Shown: in pieces, positions 17,246-26,029 of the stretch | Numbering within the stretch: position 1 is the first letter of the stretch | Layout of the letters: every line of letters begins with the position of its first letter | Assembly: GCF_000230735.2 (NCBI RefSeq) | Contig: NC_019962.1 | Coordinates: forward strand, 2,790,001-2,854,000 | Reading direction: 5' to 3' | Origin: Natrinema pellirubrum DSM 15624 | GTDB taxonomy: Archaea; Halobacteriota; Halobacteria; Halobacteriales; Natrialbaceae | DNA: 64,000 nucleotides | Notes under the pieces: model-generated | The model's input: the letters and a program-made list of their open reading frames with translations, nothing else | Databases searched by the model: none | What the model was told of the DNA's origin: nothing | Position numbers and translations under genes: made by a program

Positions 17246-18642
17246 TCAATCATGTCGGTCTCCTCGCCGGCGTCCTGCTGGACCCAGATCGTCTTCGTGT
17301 TGACGAACTCCGTGATCCCGTGTTCGGCGAGTTCCCGGCCGTAGCCCGAGTCCTTCACGCCGCCGAAGGGCAATCGAGGATCGGATTTGACGAGTTCGTT
17401 GACGAAGGCGAGCCCGGACTCGAACTGCCGGGCGACCCGCTCGCCGCGCTCGAGATCCTCGGTCCAGACGCTCGCACCGAGACCGAAGCGGGTGTCGTTT
17501 GCTTTCTCGATGGCGGCGGCCTCGTCGGGGACCCGGAATAGAGAGGCGACGGGGCCGAACAGTTCCTCCCGGTCGGCGGGGGCGTTCTCGGGAACGTCCG
17601 TGATCACCGTCGGCGGGTAGTACGCGCCGTCGCGGTCCATCGGCTCGCCGCCCAACTCGAGTTCGCCGCCTTGCTCGACCGTTTCCGCGACCTGCTCGTG
17701 GAGGTCGTCCATGAGGTCCGGACGAGCCTGCGGGCCGAGGTCGGTGGCATCGTCCATCGGATCACCGACCGTCTGGGCCGCCATCTCGTCGATAAAGCGG
17801 TCGACGAACTCGTCGTAGACGTCGTCGACCACGACGAACCGCTTGGCCGCGATACAGGACTGGCCGTTGTTGATGAGCCGCGCCTGGACCGCCGTCTCGA
17901 CCGTCTCCTCCATGGGGGCGTCCTCGAGGACGACGAAGGGGTCGCTCCCGCCCAACTCGAGGACCGACTTCTTGAGCTGGCTGCCGGCGGTTTCGGCGAC
18001 CGCTCGACCCGCGGCGTCGCTGCCGGTGATGGTGACGGCTCGGATCCGGTCGTCCTCGATGACCGCGTCGATCTCGCTCGAGTCGATCAGCAGCGACGTG
18101 AAGGCGCCGTCGGGAAACCCCGCTCGGTCGAAGACGTCCTCGATGGCCCGGGCACAGCCGGGAACGTTCGAGGCGTGTTTCAGCAGGCCGACGTTGCCCG
18201 CCGCGAGGTTCGGCGCGGCAAAGCGAAAGACCTGCCAGAACGGGAAGTTCCAGGGCATGATCGCCAGCACCGGCCCCAGCGGCTGGTAGGCGACGACGGT
18301 GCGGGCGTTCTCGTCGCCGGCGATCACCTCGTCCTGAAGGTGTTGTGCCGCGTTCTGGGCGTAGTAATCACAGACCCACGCGCATTTCGCGACCTCGTCG
18401 CGGGCCTGCCCGATCGGCTTCCCCATCTCTTCGGTCATCAGTTCGGCGTACTCGTCTGTGTTCTCCCGAAGGACATCGGCCGCCCGGGCGAGCAGCCGCT
18501 GGCGGGTCTCGATCGGCGTCTCCGACCACTCCGAGAAGGTCTCGGTCGCGCGCTCGAGTCGGGCCTCGCGTTCCTCGTCGGAGGTCGCCTCGAAGCTGTC
18601 GACCACGTCGCCCGTCGCCGGGTTCGTGCTTTCGATTGACAT
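17242..18642 (-). CDS. NAD(P)-dependent aldehyde dehydrogenase (succinate-semialdehyde type)
   Basis: A 466-residue ALDH of standard length that oxidises an aldehyde to an acid. The cofactor segment is PWNFPFWQVFR (130-140), the general base is Glu229 in LELGG, and the nucleophile is Cys263 in NNGQSCIAAKR. The C-terminus has LPFGGVKDSGYGRE. The wording is closest to succinate-semialdehyde dehydrogenases (GabD type), but substrate calls in this family are uncertain. Start at ATG 18642 (MSIESTNPATG) is the normal ALDH start. Its stop overlaps the start of a decayed downstream gene. Confidence 0.9.
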   Translation of the reverse strand: MSIESTNPATGDVVDSFEATSDEEREARLERATETFSEWSETPIETRQRLLARAADVLRENTDEYAELMTEEMGKPIGQARDEVAKCAWVCDYYAQNAAQHLQDEVIAGDENARTVVAYQPLGPVLAIMPWNFPFWQVFRFAAPNLAAGNVGLLKHASNVPGCARAIEDVFDRAGFPDGAFTSLLIDSSEIDAVIEDDRIRAVTITGSDAAGRAVAETAGSQLKKSVLELGGSDPFVVLEDAPMEETVETAVQARLINNGQSCIAAKRFVVVDDVYDEFVDRFIDEMAAQTVGDPMDDATDLGPQARPDLMDDLHEQVAETVEQGGELELGGEPMDRDGAYYPPTVITDVPENAPADREELFGPVASLFRVPDEAAAIEKANDTRFGLGASVWTEDLERGERVARQFESGLAFVNELVKSDPRLPFGGVKDSGYGRELAEHGITEFVNTKTIWVQQDAGEETDMIE

Positions 18643-18761
18643 GCCGTGACCGACCACGACGAACCGCTTAGTACGCGGGGCTGCCAACCAATGGTGAGTC
18701 GATCCGTCACGGTCGTTCGTGCCACACAACCCCTATGCCGGTCGAATCCCTACGAGCGACC

Positions 18762-18974
18762 ATGTCAACCGACACGTCCCACGACGATTTCGAACCGCCA
18801 CCCGAAGCGCGGAAGACCGTTCTCTTCTGTCCGGACTGTGGCCACGAGAGTCCGGTTACCGGCGACTGGAAGACCGTAACGGCCGGCGACGAGCGACTGC
18901 TCGTTTGTGTCGACTGTGGTTGCGTCGTCGACCGCCGATCGCGACGCCAGCACGAGACCGTGAAAGCGGTCTAG
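18762..18974 (+). CDS. Small zinc-ribbon protein, 70 aa
   Basis: Two cysteine knuckles, CPDC (23-26) and CVDCGC (49-54), would hold one zinc ion in a ribbon fold. The N-terminus is polar. Small zinc proteins of this type are abundant in haloarchaea and mostly act as adaptors or regulators. ATG 18762 is preferred over an upstream in-frame ATG at 18735 because the shorter form matches the compact family layout. Divergent from the aldehyde dehydrogenase. Confidence 0.65.
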   Translation: MSTDTSHDDFEPPPEARKTVLFCPDCGHESPVTGDWKTVTAGDERLLVCVDCGCVVDRRSRRQHETVKAV

Positions 18975-18995
18975 CGCGGGACCGGGGGATGGTCC

Positions 18996-19019
18996 CACAC
19001 CCCTCGTTCAGAGTGAAAC
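18996..19019 (-). repeat. Origin recognition box (ORB), downstream of orc1
   Basis: On the minus strand this reads TTTCACTCTGAACGAGGGGT plus TGTG, identical to the two best boxes at 20875 and 20966. It lies just beyond the 3' end of orc1, about 1.5 kb from the main cluster. Confidence 0.75.
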
Positions 19020-19049
19020 GCGTGTTCGAGGTGGTGGCAGTTCGACGGG

Positions 19050-20336
19050 TCAGGAAAAGGACTCGAGGTCGGCGTCGCGGTTCCCCGTCGACGGCCCCGT
19101 CTCCCGAAGTCGGTCGTACGTCGGCAGGTCCTCGAGCGAGGCATCACGGCGGACCGCCTTGACGATGTGTTTCGGGTCAGTCACGAGCCGGTGCAGGAGG
19201 TAACTCCCCTGTGACCGACCGCCACCGGTCTTCTCGGATTCGATGACGCCGAGAAACGCCTGCTCTTTCAGTTGGCGATAGAGGCCGTTCTCGGTGATCG
19301 GATCGGTCGCGACCAGCTCACAGATGCCGACGTAGCGCTCGTACACCTCCCGGGTCTTGTACGTCTCCCGATCGCCCGTGATGATACAACTGGCGAGCGC
19401 ATAGAGGGCGAGTTTCGCGTGAACGGTCGCGCCGCTCGTGAGTTCCTCGATACGGTTGATCTCGGCGACCTCCTGAGCCTGCTGAATGTGGGTCTCCGAA
19501 ACCGTCTCGCTGTCGGTGCGGCGGGCGAGTTCCCCGGCTTCCTTGAGGATCTCGATCGCCTTTCGTGCGTCGCCGTGTTTCTTCGCCGCGAGGGCGGCAC
19601 AGAGTTCGATCGTTCCGTCCTCGAGGACATTGGGCTGGAAGGCGTCCTCGCGATTGCGCATGATCTCGCGGAGTTGGGAGGCGTCGTACGGATGGAAGAA
19701 CAGCTCCCGGTGGCCGAAGCTGCTGTCGATCCGCTCGTCGAGCGTCTCGCGGTACTGGACCTTGTTGCTGATCCCGATGACGCCGATATAGGCGTCGGTC
19801 TTTCGGGCCTCTCGAGCGCGCGAGAGCTGCATCAGAATGTTGCTGTTGTCCAGTTTGTCGATCTCGTCCAAGATGACGATGACGGCGTCGAAACAGTCCT
19901 CGAGAATCCCCCAGATGTGCTGGTAGTACTCCATCGTTCCAACGCCGCGAAGCGGGATGTTCTGCTGGTAGTCGGTCTGGTCTTTCAGACTGAGCGCCAG
20001 CTGTCGGGTCGCACGGGTCTCGGTGTTCGCTTCGGAGCAGTCGACGTAGAGAACGGCACAATCGATGTCGTTGCCGCGGGCGGCGTCCTGGGCCCGCGTC
20101 GAGACGTGTCGTGAGATCAGACTCTTTCCGGTCCCCGTTTTGCCGTATATCATCACGTTGTTCGGCGGATCACCGCGCGTGATCGCACCGACTTCGGCGG
20201 CGACGGACTGGATCTCGTCGTCGCGCCCGACGATGCGGTCCTCGTCGGGAACGTGACCGACGTGGAGGAGTTCCTTCCGATCGAAGATGGGATCATGAGA
20301 TTCGAAGAGCGGGTCCCCACCGGTCTGCTCGGCCAT
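19050..20336 (-). CDS. orc1: Orc1/Cdc6 family replication initiator
   Basis: A 428-residue AAA+ protein that binds origin recognition boxes and loads the MCM helicase. Walker A is GKTGTGKS (65-72), Walker B is VILDEID (154-160), sensor 1 is around IGVIGISNKV, and the C-terminal third is a winged helix. A minus-strand TATA box (20359-20365) lies 23-29 bases before ATG 20336, so the message is probably leaderless. ORB repeats flank the gene on both sides, including one that nearly overlaps the promoter, so the protein may also control its own transcription. Which of the several haloarchaeal Orc paralogues it is cannot be decided here. Confidence 0.95.
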   Translation of the reverse strand: MAEQTGGDPLFESHDPIFDRKELLHVGHVPDEDRIVGRDDEIQSVAAEVGAITRGDPPNNVMIYGKTGTGKSLISRHVSTRAQDAARGNDIDCAVLYVDCSEANTETRATRQLALSLKDQTDYQQNIPLRGVGTMEYYQHIWGILEDCFDAVIVILDEIDKLDNSNILMQLSRAREARKTDAYIGVIGISNKVQYRETLDERIDSSFGHRELFFHPYDASQLREIMRNREDAFQPNVLEDGTIELCAALAAKKHGDARKAIEILKEAGELARRTDSETVSETHIQQAQEVAEINRIEELTSGATVHAKLALYALASCIITGDRETYKTREVYERYVGICELVATDPITENGLYRQLKEQAFLGVIESEKTGGGRSQGSYLLHRLVTDPKHIVKAVRRDASLEDLPTYDRLRETGPSTGNRDADLESFS

Positions 20337-20358
20337 AGTTCAGATCTGGAGACGGACA

Positions 20359-20365
20359 TTATAAA
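20359..20365 (-). promoter_or_regulatory. TATA box of orc1
   Basis: The minus strand reads CTTTATAA, 23-29 bases before the start codon. An ORB-like half site at 20376-20389 lies just upstream, where bound Orc1 could affect transcription. Confidence 0.6.
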
Positions 20366-20375
20366 GCTGTGGAAG

Positions 20376-20389
20376 CCCGTTCAGACTGA
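20376..20389 (-). repeat. ORB-like site, weak
   Basis: The minus strand reads TCAGTCTGAACGGG, which matches the ORB core but has a short G string. Confidence 0.45.
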
Positions 20390-20495
20390 TAGTGAACAGA
20401 GATAGAACTGTTACTGTCTATTGAGGGCCGTTTCGGAGTATCCGTACTCGCTGCCGGGTGCAGACTGAACTGTGAACGCCCGTCGGGAACAGGCC

Positions 20496-20517
20496 CACAC
20501 CCCGTTCAGACTGAAAG
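20496..20517 (-). repeat. Origin recognition box (ORB)
   Basis: The minus strand reads TTTCAGTCTGAACGGGGTGT plus G, one substitution and a shortened spacer from the best copies. It lies left of the AT-rich core. Confidence 0.7.
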
Positions 20518-20603
20518 CGGTCAATAAGCCGTAGTCACCAATCGGAGTGTACACCGAAATCGCGTGGAACGTCGAGAGTACGACGGATGCAGTGTTCCGG
20601 ACC

Positions 20604-20633
20604 GTCTCCCTCTCCCTCTCCCTCTCCTCCACC
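20604..20633. repeat. Pyrimidine tract (TCTCCC repeats) at the origin
   Basis: Three to four TCTCCC units run into TCCACC. The tract lies directly beside the AT-rich core and could form an unusual DNA structure or bind single-strand proteins. Confidence 0.55.
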
Positions 20634-20634
20634 T

Positions 20635-20657
20635 AGAAGTAATATTATATTTTATGG
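20635..20657. other. AT-rich candidate duplex-unwinding element
   Basis: A run of about 23 bases that is almost only A and T (AATATTATATTTTATGG at 20641-20657), in DNA that is otherwise rich in G and C and bracketed by oppositely oriented ORBs. Confidence 0.65.
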
Positions 20658-20761
20658 TAGCGGAAGCTTTTGCGGCACCTTACAGTACCAAATCGTAACA
20701 ATCGCTCGTCTCCACCGCGGGTCGATTCCGTCGGTCACAACCGGATACCGTTCACTCGGTA

Positions 20762-20783
20762 TTCACTCTGAATGGGGGGTGTG
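20762..20783 (+). repeat. Origin recognition box (ORB)
   Basis: The plus strand reads TTCACTCTGAATGGGGGGTG plus TG, with a six-G string. It is the first box to the right of the AT-rich core. Confidence 0.72.
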
Positions 20784-20830
20784 GGTCCGGCGCTACGAAT
20801 CACAAACCATCCGATCGCGTTCGATCGGAT

Positions 20831-20850
20831 CCCCCGCCGTTCAGAGTGAA
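20831..20850 (-). repeat. Origin recognition box (ORB), inverted
   Basis: The minus strand reads TTCACTCTGAACGGCGGGGG. It forms an inverted pair with the box at 20875. Confidence 0.6.
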
Positions 20851-20874
20851 CCCGGCCATCCCCTCACGACCCCG

Positions 20875-20897
20875 TTTCACTCTGAACGAGGGGTGTG
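20875..20897 (+). repeat. Origin recognition box (ORB)
   Basis: TTTCACTCTGAACGAGGGGT plus GTG, identical to the copies at 20966 and 18996 (inverted). Confidence 0.78.
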
Positions 20898-20965
20898 ACT
20901 ACCCCCTCGATCGTGATCCGTCGATCGCCGAGATGATTCCGAACGGCCGGCGACACCGCCCGGCT

Positions 20966-20988
20966 TTTCACTCTGAACGAGGGGTGTG
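20966..20988 (+). repeat. Origin recognition box (ORB)
   Basis: TTTCACTCTGAACGAGGGGT plus GTG, 91 bases from the identical box at 20875. Confidence 0.78.
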
Positions 20989-21276
20989 TCACCGAGCTGT
21001 CGACCCGCACTCGAGATCGGGCCTCGAAACGGGCAGTAGAGAACTGACCGATCGCCAATCCGCTCGAGTGCGGACGCGATCGTGTTCGACCTCGAGGGCG
21101 CGCGGTTGCCCCTAACGGGACCCGCGTCGACGGCGTCGTGACCCGTCCGGAGCAACCGGCGAAACCGACTGAACGGTCAATATATAGGGTACTTAGGTCA
21201 GCCTTGGAGAACGTACATCTCTTTCCATGATAGATATTCGCTACGCTTATCCCTTGGTCTCCGAAACCCCCCGCGT

Positions 21277-22533
21277 ATGAGCGAAGAGACCAACCCGTTC
21301 GAAAGCCTGCAATCACAGATCGACGACGCGGCGGCGTATCTCGACGTCGGCGACGACGTGATCGAGCGACTCAAACACCCCGAGCGCGTCCTCGAGACGA
21401 ACCTCACGATCGAACGCGACGACGGCGATCTGGAACGGTTCAAGGCCTTCCGTTCGCAGTTCAACGGTGACCGTGGGCCCTACAAGGGCGGCATCCGCTA
21501 TCACCCGGGCGTCTCCCGCGACGAGGTCAAGGCCCTGTCGGGCTGGATGACGTACAAGACCGCGATCGTCGACATCCCCCTCGGCGGCGGGAAGGGCGGC
21601 ATCATCATCGATCCGGCCGACTACTCCGAGAGCGAACTCGAGCGGCTCACCCGCTCGTTTGCGAAGGAACTCCGGCCCATGGTCGGCGAGGACCGCGACG
21701 TGCCCGCGCCCGACGTGAACACCGGCCAGCGGGAGATGAACTGGATCAAAGACACCTACGAGACCCTCGAGAACACGTCGGAGCCGGGCGTCGTGACCGG
21801 GAAGGCGCTGGATTCGGGCGGCAGTGAGGGCCGCGTCGACGCGACCGGCCGCTCGACGGTCATCGCCGCCCGCGAGGCCTTCGACTACCTCGACAAGGAC
21901 ATAGAGGGCGCGACTGTGGCCGTCCAGGGCTACGGGAACGCCGGCTGGATCGCCGCCCGACTGATCGACGAGATGGGCGCGACCGTCGTCGCCGCCAGCG
22001 ACTCGAGCGGCGGGATCTACAACCCCGACGGCTTCGATCCGGTCGCGGCCAAGGATCACAAGAACGAGACGGGCAGCGTCGTCGGCTTCGAGGGAAGCGA
22101 AGAGGAGATCACCAACGAGGACGTCCTCACCCTCGACGTCGACCTGCTGATCCCCGCGGCGCTGGAAAACGCGGTCGACGCCGACCTCGCGGAAGACGTC
22201 GAAGCCGACGTCATCTCGGAGGCCGCAAACGGGCCGCTGACGCCCGCGGCCGACGAGGTCCTCGAAGCGAAAGACGTCTTCGTGATTCCGGACATCCTCG
22301 CGAACGCGGGCGGGGTCACCGTCTCCTACTTCGAGTGGGTGCAAAACCGCCAGCGCTTCTACTGGTCCGAGCAGCGGGTCAACGAGGAACTCGAGGGCGT
22401 CATCGTCGACGCCTTCGACGCCTTGATCGAGGCCTACGAGGAACACGACCTCGAGAACCCCCGGACCGCGGCCTACGTCGTCGCGATCCAGCGGGTCGCA
22501 GACGCCTTCGAGGAAGCCGGCAGCTGGCCCTGA
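21277..22533 (+). CDS. gdh: Glu/Leu/Phe/Val dehydrogenase (glutamate dehydrogenase)
   Basis: A 418-residue amino-acid dehydrogenase, probably interconverting 2-oxoglutarate plus ammonia with glutamate. The dicarboxylate site has GGIRYHP and the catalytic Lys106 in PLGGGKGG. The nucleotide fold begins at [10 protein letters not shown] (about 216-225). The C-terminus has [17 protein letters not shown], as in hexameric glutamate dehydrogenases. Coenzyme choice (NAD or NADP) is not predictable. CTTAT at 21246-21250 could be the TATA element for leaderless transcription; an AT-rich TATATAG further up (21181) is an alternative. It borders the replication origin. Confidence 0.93.
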   Translation: MSEETNPFESLQSQIDDAAAYLDVGDDVIERLKHPERVLETNLTIERDDGDLERFKAFRSQFNGDRGPYKGGIRYHPGVSRDEVKALSGWMTYKTAIVDIPLGGGKGGIIIDPADYSESELERLTRSFAKELRPMVGEDRDVPAPDVNTGQREMNWIKDTYETLENTSEPGVVTGKALDSGGSEGRVDATGRSTVIAAREAFDYLDKDIEGATVAVQGYGNAGWIAARLIDEMGATVVAASDSSGGIYNPDGFDPVAAKDHKNETGSVVGFEGSEEEITNEDVLTLDVDLLIPAALENAVDADLAEDVEADVISEAANGPLTPAADEVLEAKDVFVIPDILANAGGVTVSYFEWVQNRQRFYWSEQRVNEELEGVIVDAFDALIEAYEEHDLENPRTAAYVVAIQRVADAFEEAGSWP

Positions 22534-22643
22534 CCGACGGTCGCTCGCCCACCCCGGACCGATTCGGACGGACCTCCTTTTCGAGTGACACACTGTCAGG
22601 ATTTCAGTAAACACTTACCACCTGGACCGCCATTTGCAGGGAA

Positions 22644-23393
22644 ATGAATCGACGAACCGTTATCGCAGGACTCGGTGCGGCGGGACTGGCCGGCCTGTCG
22701 GGCTGTCTGGGACTGCTCGGTATGGACGAACACGAATCGTCGCCCGCGGGCGTCGAATCCGAGGCCCGCGCGGAGACCGGCTACGAACAGACGGCCATCG
22801 ACCCGCTCGAGATCAAGCGCGACGTCGGCCCCACCAACGAGACCGTCACGGTCACGAACTACATGACCAAACACGAGAAGCAGGTCGGGATCGAGGGGCT
22901 CGGCGAGCGCCGCGCCGCGGTCTTCAACGTGTTGACCACGCCGCAGGTCAACATCCTCGGGCGGGAACTCAACCCCGTCGGAGAAATGTCGACCGAGGAA
23001 CTCATCGACCTCGTCCGGGAGAACTACGACGGCATCTCCAACGTCTCACACGACCGAGACACCGAGGTCACGATCCTCGAGGAGTCGACGACGCAAGCGC
23101 AGTACACCGCCGACGCGACGTTCGACGGCCGCGACGTCGAGGTCGACGTTCACATCACCGAGGCCGTCGAGGCCGGCGACGACTTGCTCGTGACCATCGG
23201 CGTCTATCCTAAGCGCCTCCGGAGCCAGGAACGGCCGAACATCACGACGCTCGCCGAGGCGGTAACCACCGACGTCGACGAGGACGCCTCGAGCGGCGAC
23301 TCTGGCGGCAACGAATCCGATTCCGACGACGGGTCACAGAGCGACGACAACGAGAGCAGCGACAACGAGAGCGACGACGGCATCCTCGGCTGA
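22644..23393 (+). CDS. DUF6517 family lipoprotein
   Basis: A 249-residue protein. MNRRTVIAGLGAAGLAGLSGC is a short TAT-like signal with a lipobox at Cys21. The middle domain begins near AETGYEQTAIDPLEIKRDV, followed by NETVTVTNYMTKHEK, a pattern I associate with the haloarchaeal DUF6517 family. The last 40 residues are an Asp/Ser/Asn-rich tail, common in exported haloarchaeal proteins. Anchored outside the membrane; function unknown. It follows gdh by 110 bases but probably has its own promoter. Confidence 0.72.
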   Translation: MNRRTVIAGLGAAGLAGLSGCLGLLGMDEHESSPAGVESEARAETGYEQTAIDPLEIKRDVGPTNETVTVTNYMTKHEKQVGIEGLGERRAAVFNVLTTPQVNILGRELNPVGEMSTEELIDLVRENYDGISNVSHDRDTEVTILEESTTQAQYTADATFDGRDVEVDVHITEAVEAGDDLLVTIGVYPKRLRSQERPNITTLAEAVTTDVDEDASSGDSGGNESDSDDGSQSDDNESSDNESDDGILG

Positions 23394-23474
23394 TCGGCTC
23401 GCTTCGTGGCCGGGCCGGTCCGCCGACGAACGGCTCGAACCGCGGATCCGAGTCGAACGACCGTCGCGGCGGCG

Positions 23475-24617
23475 CTACAGTCCGAGTTCGCGACCGATCA
23501 CTAAGTGCTGGATCTCGCTTGTTCCCTCGCCGATCTCCATCAGCTTCGCGTCGCGGTAGAACCGCTGGGGTGCGAAGTCGGTCGTGTAGCCGTAGCCCCC
23601 CAGGACCTGGACGGCGTCCTCGGCGACCTCGCGGGCGGCCTCGCTGGCCTCGAGTTTCGCGAGGGCCGACTCCCTGGTGACGGGGTCGCCCCGATCGTCG
23701 GTGCGGGCGGCCTGCCGGGTCAGGAGCCGCGATCGCTCGGTCTTGCGGTGCATATCGACGATCGTGTCCCGGATCGCGTCGAACTCGCAGATCGGCTGGC
23801 CGAACTGCTCGCGTTCCTTACTGTAGGCCTTCGCGTGTTCGTAGGCCCCCTGTGCGAGCCCGGTCGAGAGCGTGGCGATCGAGATGCGGCCGCCGTCTAG
23901 GGTCTTCTTGGTCTGGTCCCAGCCGTCGCCCACCTCGCCGAGCAGGCGGTCCGCGGGGAGGCGAACGTCGTCGAACGCGATCTCACAGGTCGGCGAGGCG
24001 TTGAGCCCCATCTTCTCCCAGACGGTCGTCACCTCGAAGCCGTCGTCCTCGTCGGGGGCGATGATGAACGTCGAGATGCCGTCGTAGCCCGCGTCGGGGT
24101 CCGTGACGGCCTTGACGAGAATCGATCCGGCCTCGGAAGCGTTCGTGATGAACTGCTTGGTCCCGTTCAGTACCCACTCGTCGCCCGCTTTCCGTGCCCG
24201 GGTGTTCATGTCCGAGGCATCCGAGCCGCTCTCGGGTTCGGTCAGCGCCCAGCCGCCGATGGTTTCGCCCTCGGCCAGCGGCCGCAGCCAGCGTTCCTTC
24301 TGGGCCTCGGTCCCGAACCGTTCGATGGGTTTCGAGGCCAGCGACGTGTGCGCGACGTAGGAGAGGCCGACGGCCCCGGAGACCCGGCCCAGTTCCTCCG
24401 CGACCAGCGTATACATCAGGGTATCGCCGCCCAGCCCTCCGTAGTCCTCGTCGATCGGTACCCCCATCATATCGAGGGCGGCCAACTGGTCGAAGACCTC
24501 GGCCGGGAACCGATGGTCGTCCTCGATCTCCTGAGCGATCGGCTCGATCTCGGCCTCGCAGAAGTCCCTGACGGTCTCCCGAATCATCCGGTGTTCGTCG
24601 GGCAGATCGGCAGCCAT
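23475..24617 (-). CDS. Acyl-CoA dehydrogenase (second copy)
   Basis: A 380-residue flavoenzyme, paralogous to the one at 1307-2452. The middle domain has ALTEPESGSD and KQFITNAS, the C-terminal domain has LGGYGYTTDF and RFYRDAKLMEIGEGTSE, and the catalytic base is Glu364. Start at ATG 24617 puts MAADLPDEHRMIRETVRDF at the N-terminus, as in the family. The GEGTSEIQHLVIGREL ending is usual for short-chain and glutaryl/isovaleryl-type enzymes, but substrate is not decided by sequence. No ligase or ETF gene is adjacent. Confidence 0.92.
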   Translation of the reverse strand: MAADLPDEHRMIRETVRDFCEAEIEPIAQEIEDDHRFPAEVFDQLAALDMMGVPIDEDYGGLGGDTLMYTLVAEELGRVSGAVGLSYVAHTSLASKPIERFGTEAQKERWLRPLAEGETIGGWALTEPESGSDASDMNTRARKAGDEWVLNGTKQFITNASEAGSILVKAVTDPDAGYDGISTFIIAPDEDDGFEVTTVWEKMGLNASPTCEIAFDDVRLPADRLLGEVGDGWDQTKKTLDGGRISIATLSTGLAQGAYEHAKAYSKEREQFGQPICEFDAIRDTIVDMHRKTERSRLLTRQAARTDDRGDPVTRESALAKLEASEAAREVAEDAVQVLGGYGYTTDFAPQRFYRDAKLMEIGEGTSEIQHLVIGRELGL

Positions 24618-24685
24618 ACGCAATACTTGCCGAGAGAAGGAATAAACGCACCGCCGCCCGCAGGGGGCGGCCGAGAGAGTCACCC

Positions 24686-25903
24686 CTACCAGCCGCTTCG
24701 ATCGTCCCGATCGTCGTCATCATCGTCCGACCCGCTCGAGTCGCCCCAGCCGTCGCCGTCATCGTCGGAGTCGCCTCCGCCGACCCCGCTGTCCGACTCG
24801 TCGCGGTCCCCCCAGCCGCTCGAGTCGTCGGAATCCGGTTCGTTCCAGCGGTTGTCGAACGATTCCGAGTCGTCGCCCCACATGTCGTCGGTCCCGAGGT
24901 CGTCGCGGTCGTCCCGGCGATCGCCCTCGGCTCGAGAGTCGGGCGTCTCCCAGGAGCCGCCGGCACCCGGGCCGCCACCGCGAACCGCTTCCCGTCGGTC
25001 GGGAATCAGATCGAGGTCCGCGTCGGTATCGCCCAGCAGGAGCAAGGCGTAGTAGCGCAGGTAGACGACGACCGGTACCTGGACCAACAGAACGAGTACC
25101 ACGAGCAGCGGAATAGCGACCAGCAGGACGAGCAGGTTCAGAAACGGAATGAACAGGAGAACGAACAGGACGATCACGATCGGGATCGCCAGGATGAACA
25201 GCGCGATACCGATCGCAAAGGCAAAGACCAGTTGCAGGAGCCAGACCAGCAGGAAATAGACGATGTACTCCGCCCAGTTTCCCGACAGCGTCGGCCAGAA
25301 CCGCTTCCAGGCGGCGACGACGCCGAGATCCTTCTGCAGCATCGTCGGGGCGATAAAGACCGTCGTGAACCGACTGATGACTGCATAGGCCAGCGCCACG
25401 GGGATCGCGACGAGGATCACGATGCCGATCATCGCCAACGAGACGGCGTCCGACCCCGAGAGGAAAACTGCGGCCACCGGGAACCCGATCACTGCGAGCG
25501 CGATCAGCCCGAGGACGACCCGAAACCCGAACAGTTGAACGCCGTGCCCGACGTTGCGCTTCGTGTACCGACGGACGTGTACCTCCCCGGAGCGCAGCGA
25601 CTCGAGGAACGTGAACTCGAATATCGATCCGACCAGCAGGAACGCGAGTCCGACGAGGAGGACGGCGACGGTGACGACGACGAGTATCGGGAGTAACTCG
25701 CCGACGTCGACGGTGCCCGGATCGACCGTCGCTCCCTCGTCGCTAACTCCCCCACTGCCGCCGGAAAAGGCGGGGTTGCCGAACCCGATGCCGCCGATGA
25801 AAAAGAGCAGCAAGGCGAGTTTGAGCCACATCCAGGGACGGATCGGCGTCAGAAACTCGCGGGTGACATCAATTGCGTCGCTGAGGTCGTCGATCGCATA
25901 CAT
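24686..25903 (-). CDS. Haloarchaeal multi-span membrane protein with acidic tail
   Basis: A 405-residue protein. An N-terminal amphipathic segment (YAIDDLSDAIDVTREFLTPI) precedes about six membrane spans to residue 295. A Ser/Asp/Gly-rich, very acidic tail of about 110 residues (WGDSSGSDDDD near the end) follows. The layout matches the haloarchaeal DUF7544-like group, function unknown. The tail has tandem low-complexity phrases such as SGWGDRDESDSG and is probably disordered in the cytoplasm or outside. Confidence 0.65.
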   Translation of the reverse strand: MYAIDDLSDAIDVTREFLTPIRPWMWLKLALLLFFIGGIGFGNPAFSGGSGGVSDEGATVDPGTVDVGELLPILVVVTVAVLLVGLAFLLVGSIFEFTFLESLRSGEVHVRRYTKRNVGHGVQLFGFRVVLGLIALAVIGFPVAAVFLSGSDAVSLAMIGIVILVAIPVALAYAVISRFTTVFIAPTMLQKDLGVVAAWKRFWPTLSGNWAEYIVYFLLVWLLQLVFAFAIGIALFILAIPIVIVLFVLLFIPFLNLLVLLVAIPLLVVLVLLVQVPVVVYLRYYALLLLGDTDADLDLIPDRREAVRGGGPGAGGSWETPDSRAEGDRRDDRDDLGTDDMWGDDSESFDNRWNEPDSDDSSGWGDRDESDSGVGGGDSDDDGDGWGDSSGSDDDDDDRDDRSGW

Positions 25904-26029
25904 TGGCGACGAGTAGAACGTCCCGACTCATAGTGTTAGCGTTCCAACTCCTGGTTCCCCGCCGCCAGCGACACCTTCCACCGATAACACTTCGGGACGC
26001 ATTTAACGCCGCCGCTCCTGACTGGCGGT

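Larger units (their letters stand above)
20340..21000. other. Putative chromosomal replication origin
   Basis: The intergenic stretch between orc1 and the glutamate dehydrogenase gene holds six ORB-like boxes. Those left of an AT-rich core at 20635-20657 point one way and most of those to the right point the other way, with the G-rich ends facing outward. A pyrimidine tract made of repeated TCTCCC (20604-20633) abuts the AT-rich core. This is the expected layout of a haloarchaeal oriC: cdc6 gene, inverted ORBs and a duplex-unwinding element. Activity is inferred, not shown. Confidence 0.82.

Noticed and set aside
20587-20898. Plus-strand frame of 103 codons within the origin
   Set aside because: It covers the pyrimidine tract, the AT core and three ORBs, so it is not a gene.
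18996-20988. A CRISPR array made of the repeated TTTCACTCTGAAC boxes
   Set aside because: Spacing is irregular, orientation alternates, and an Orc1 gene lies within. ORBs explain it.
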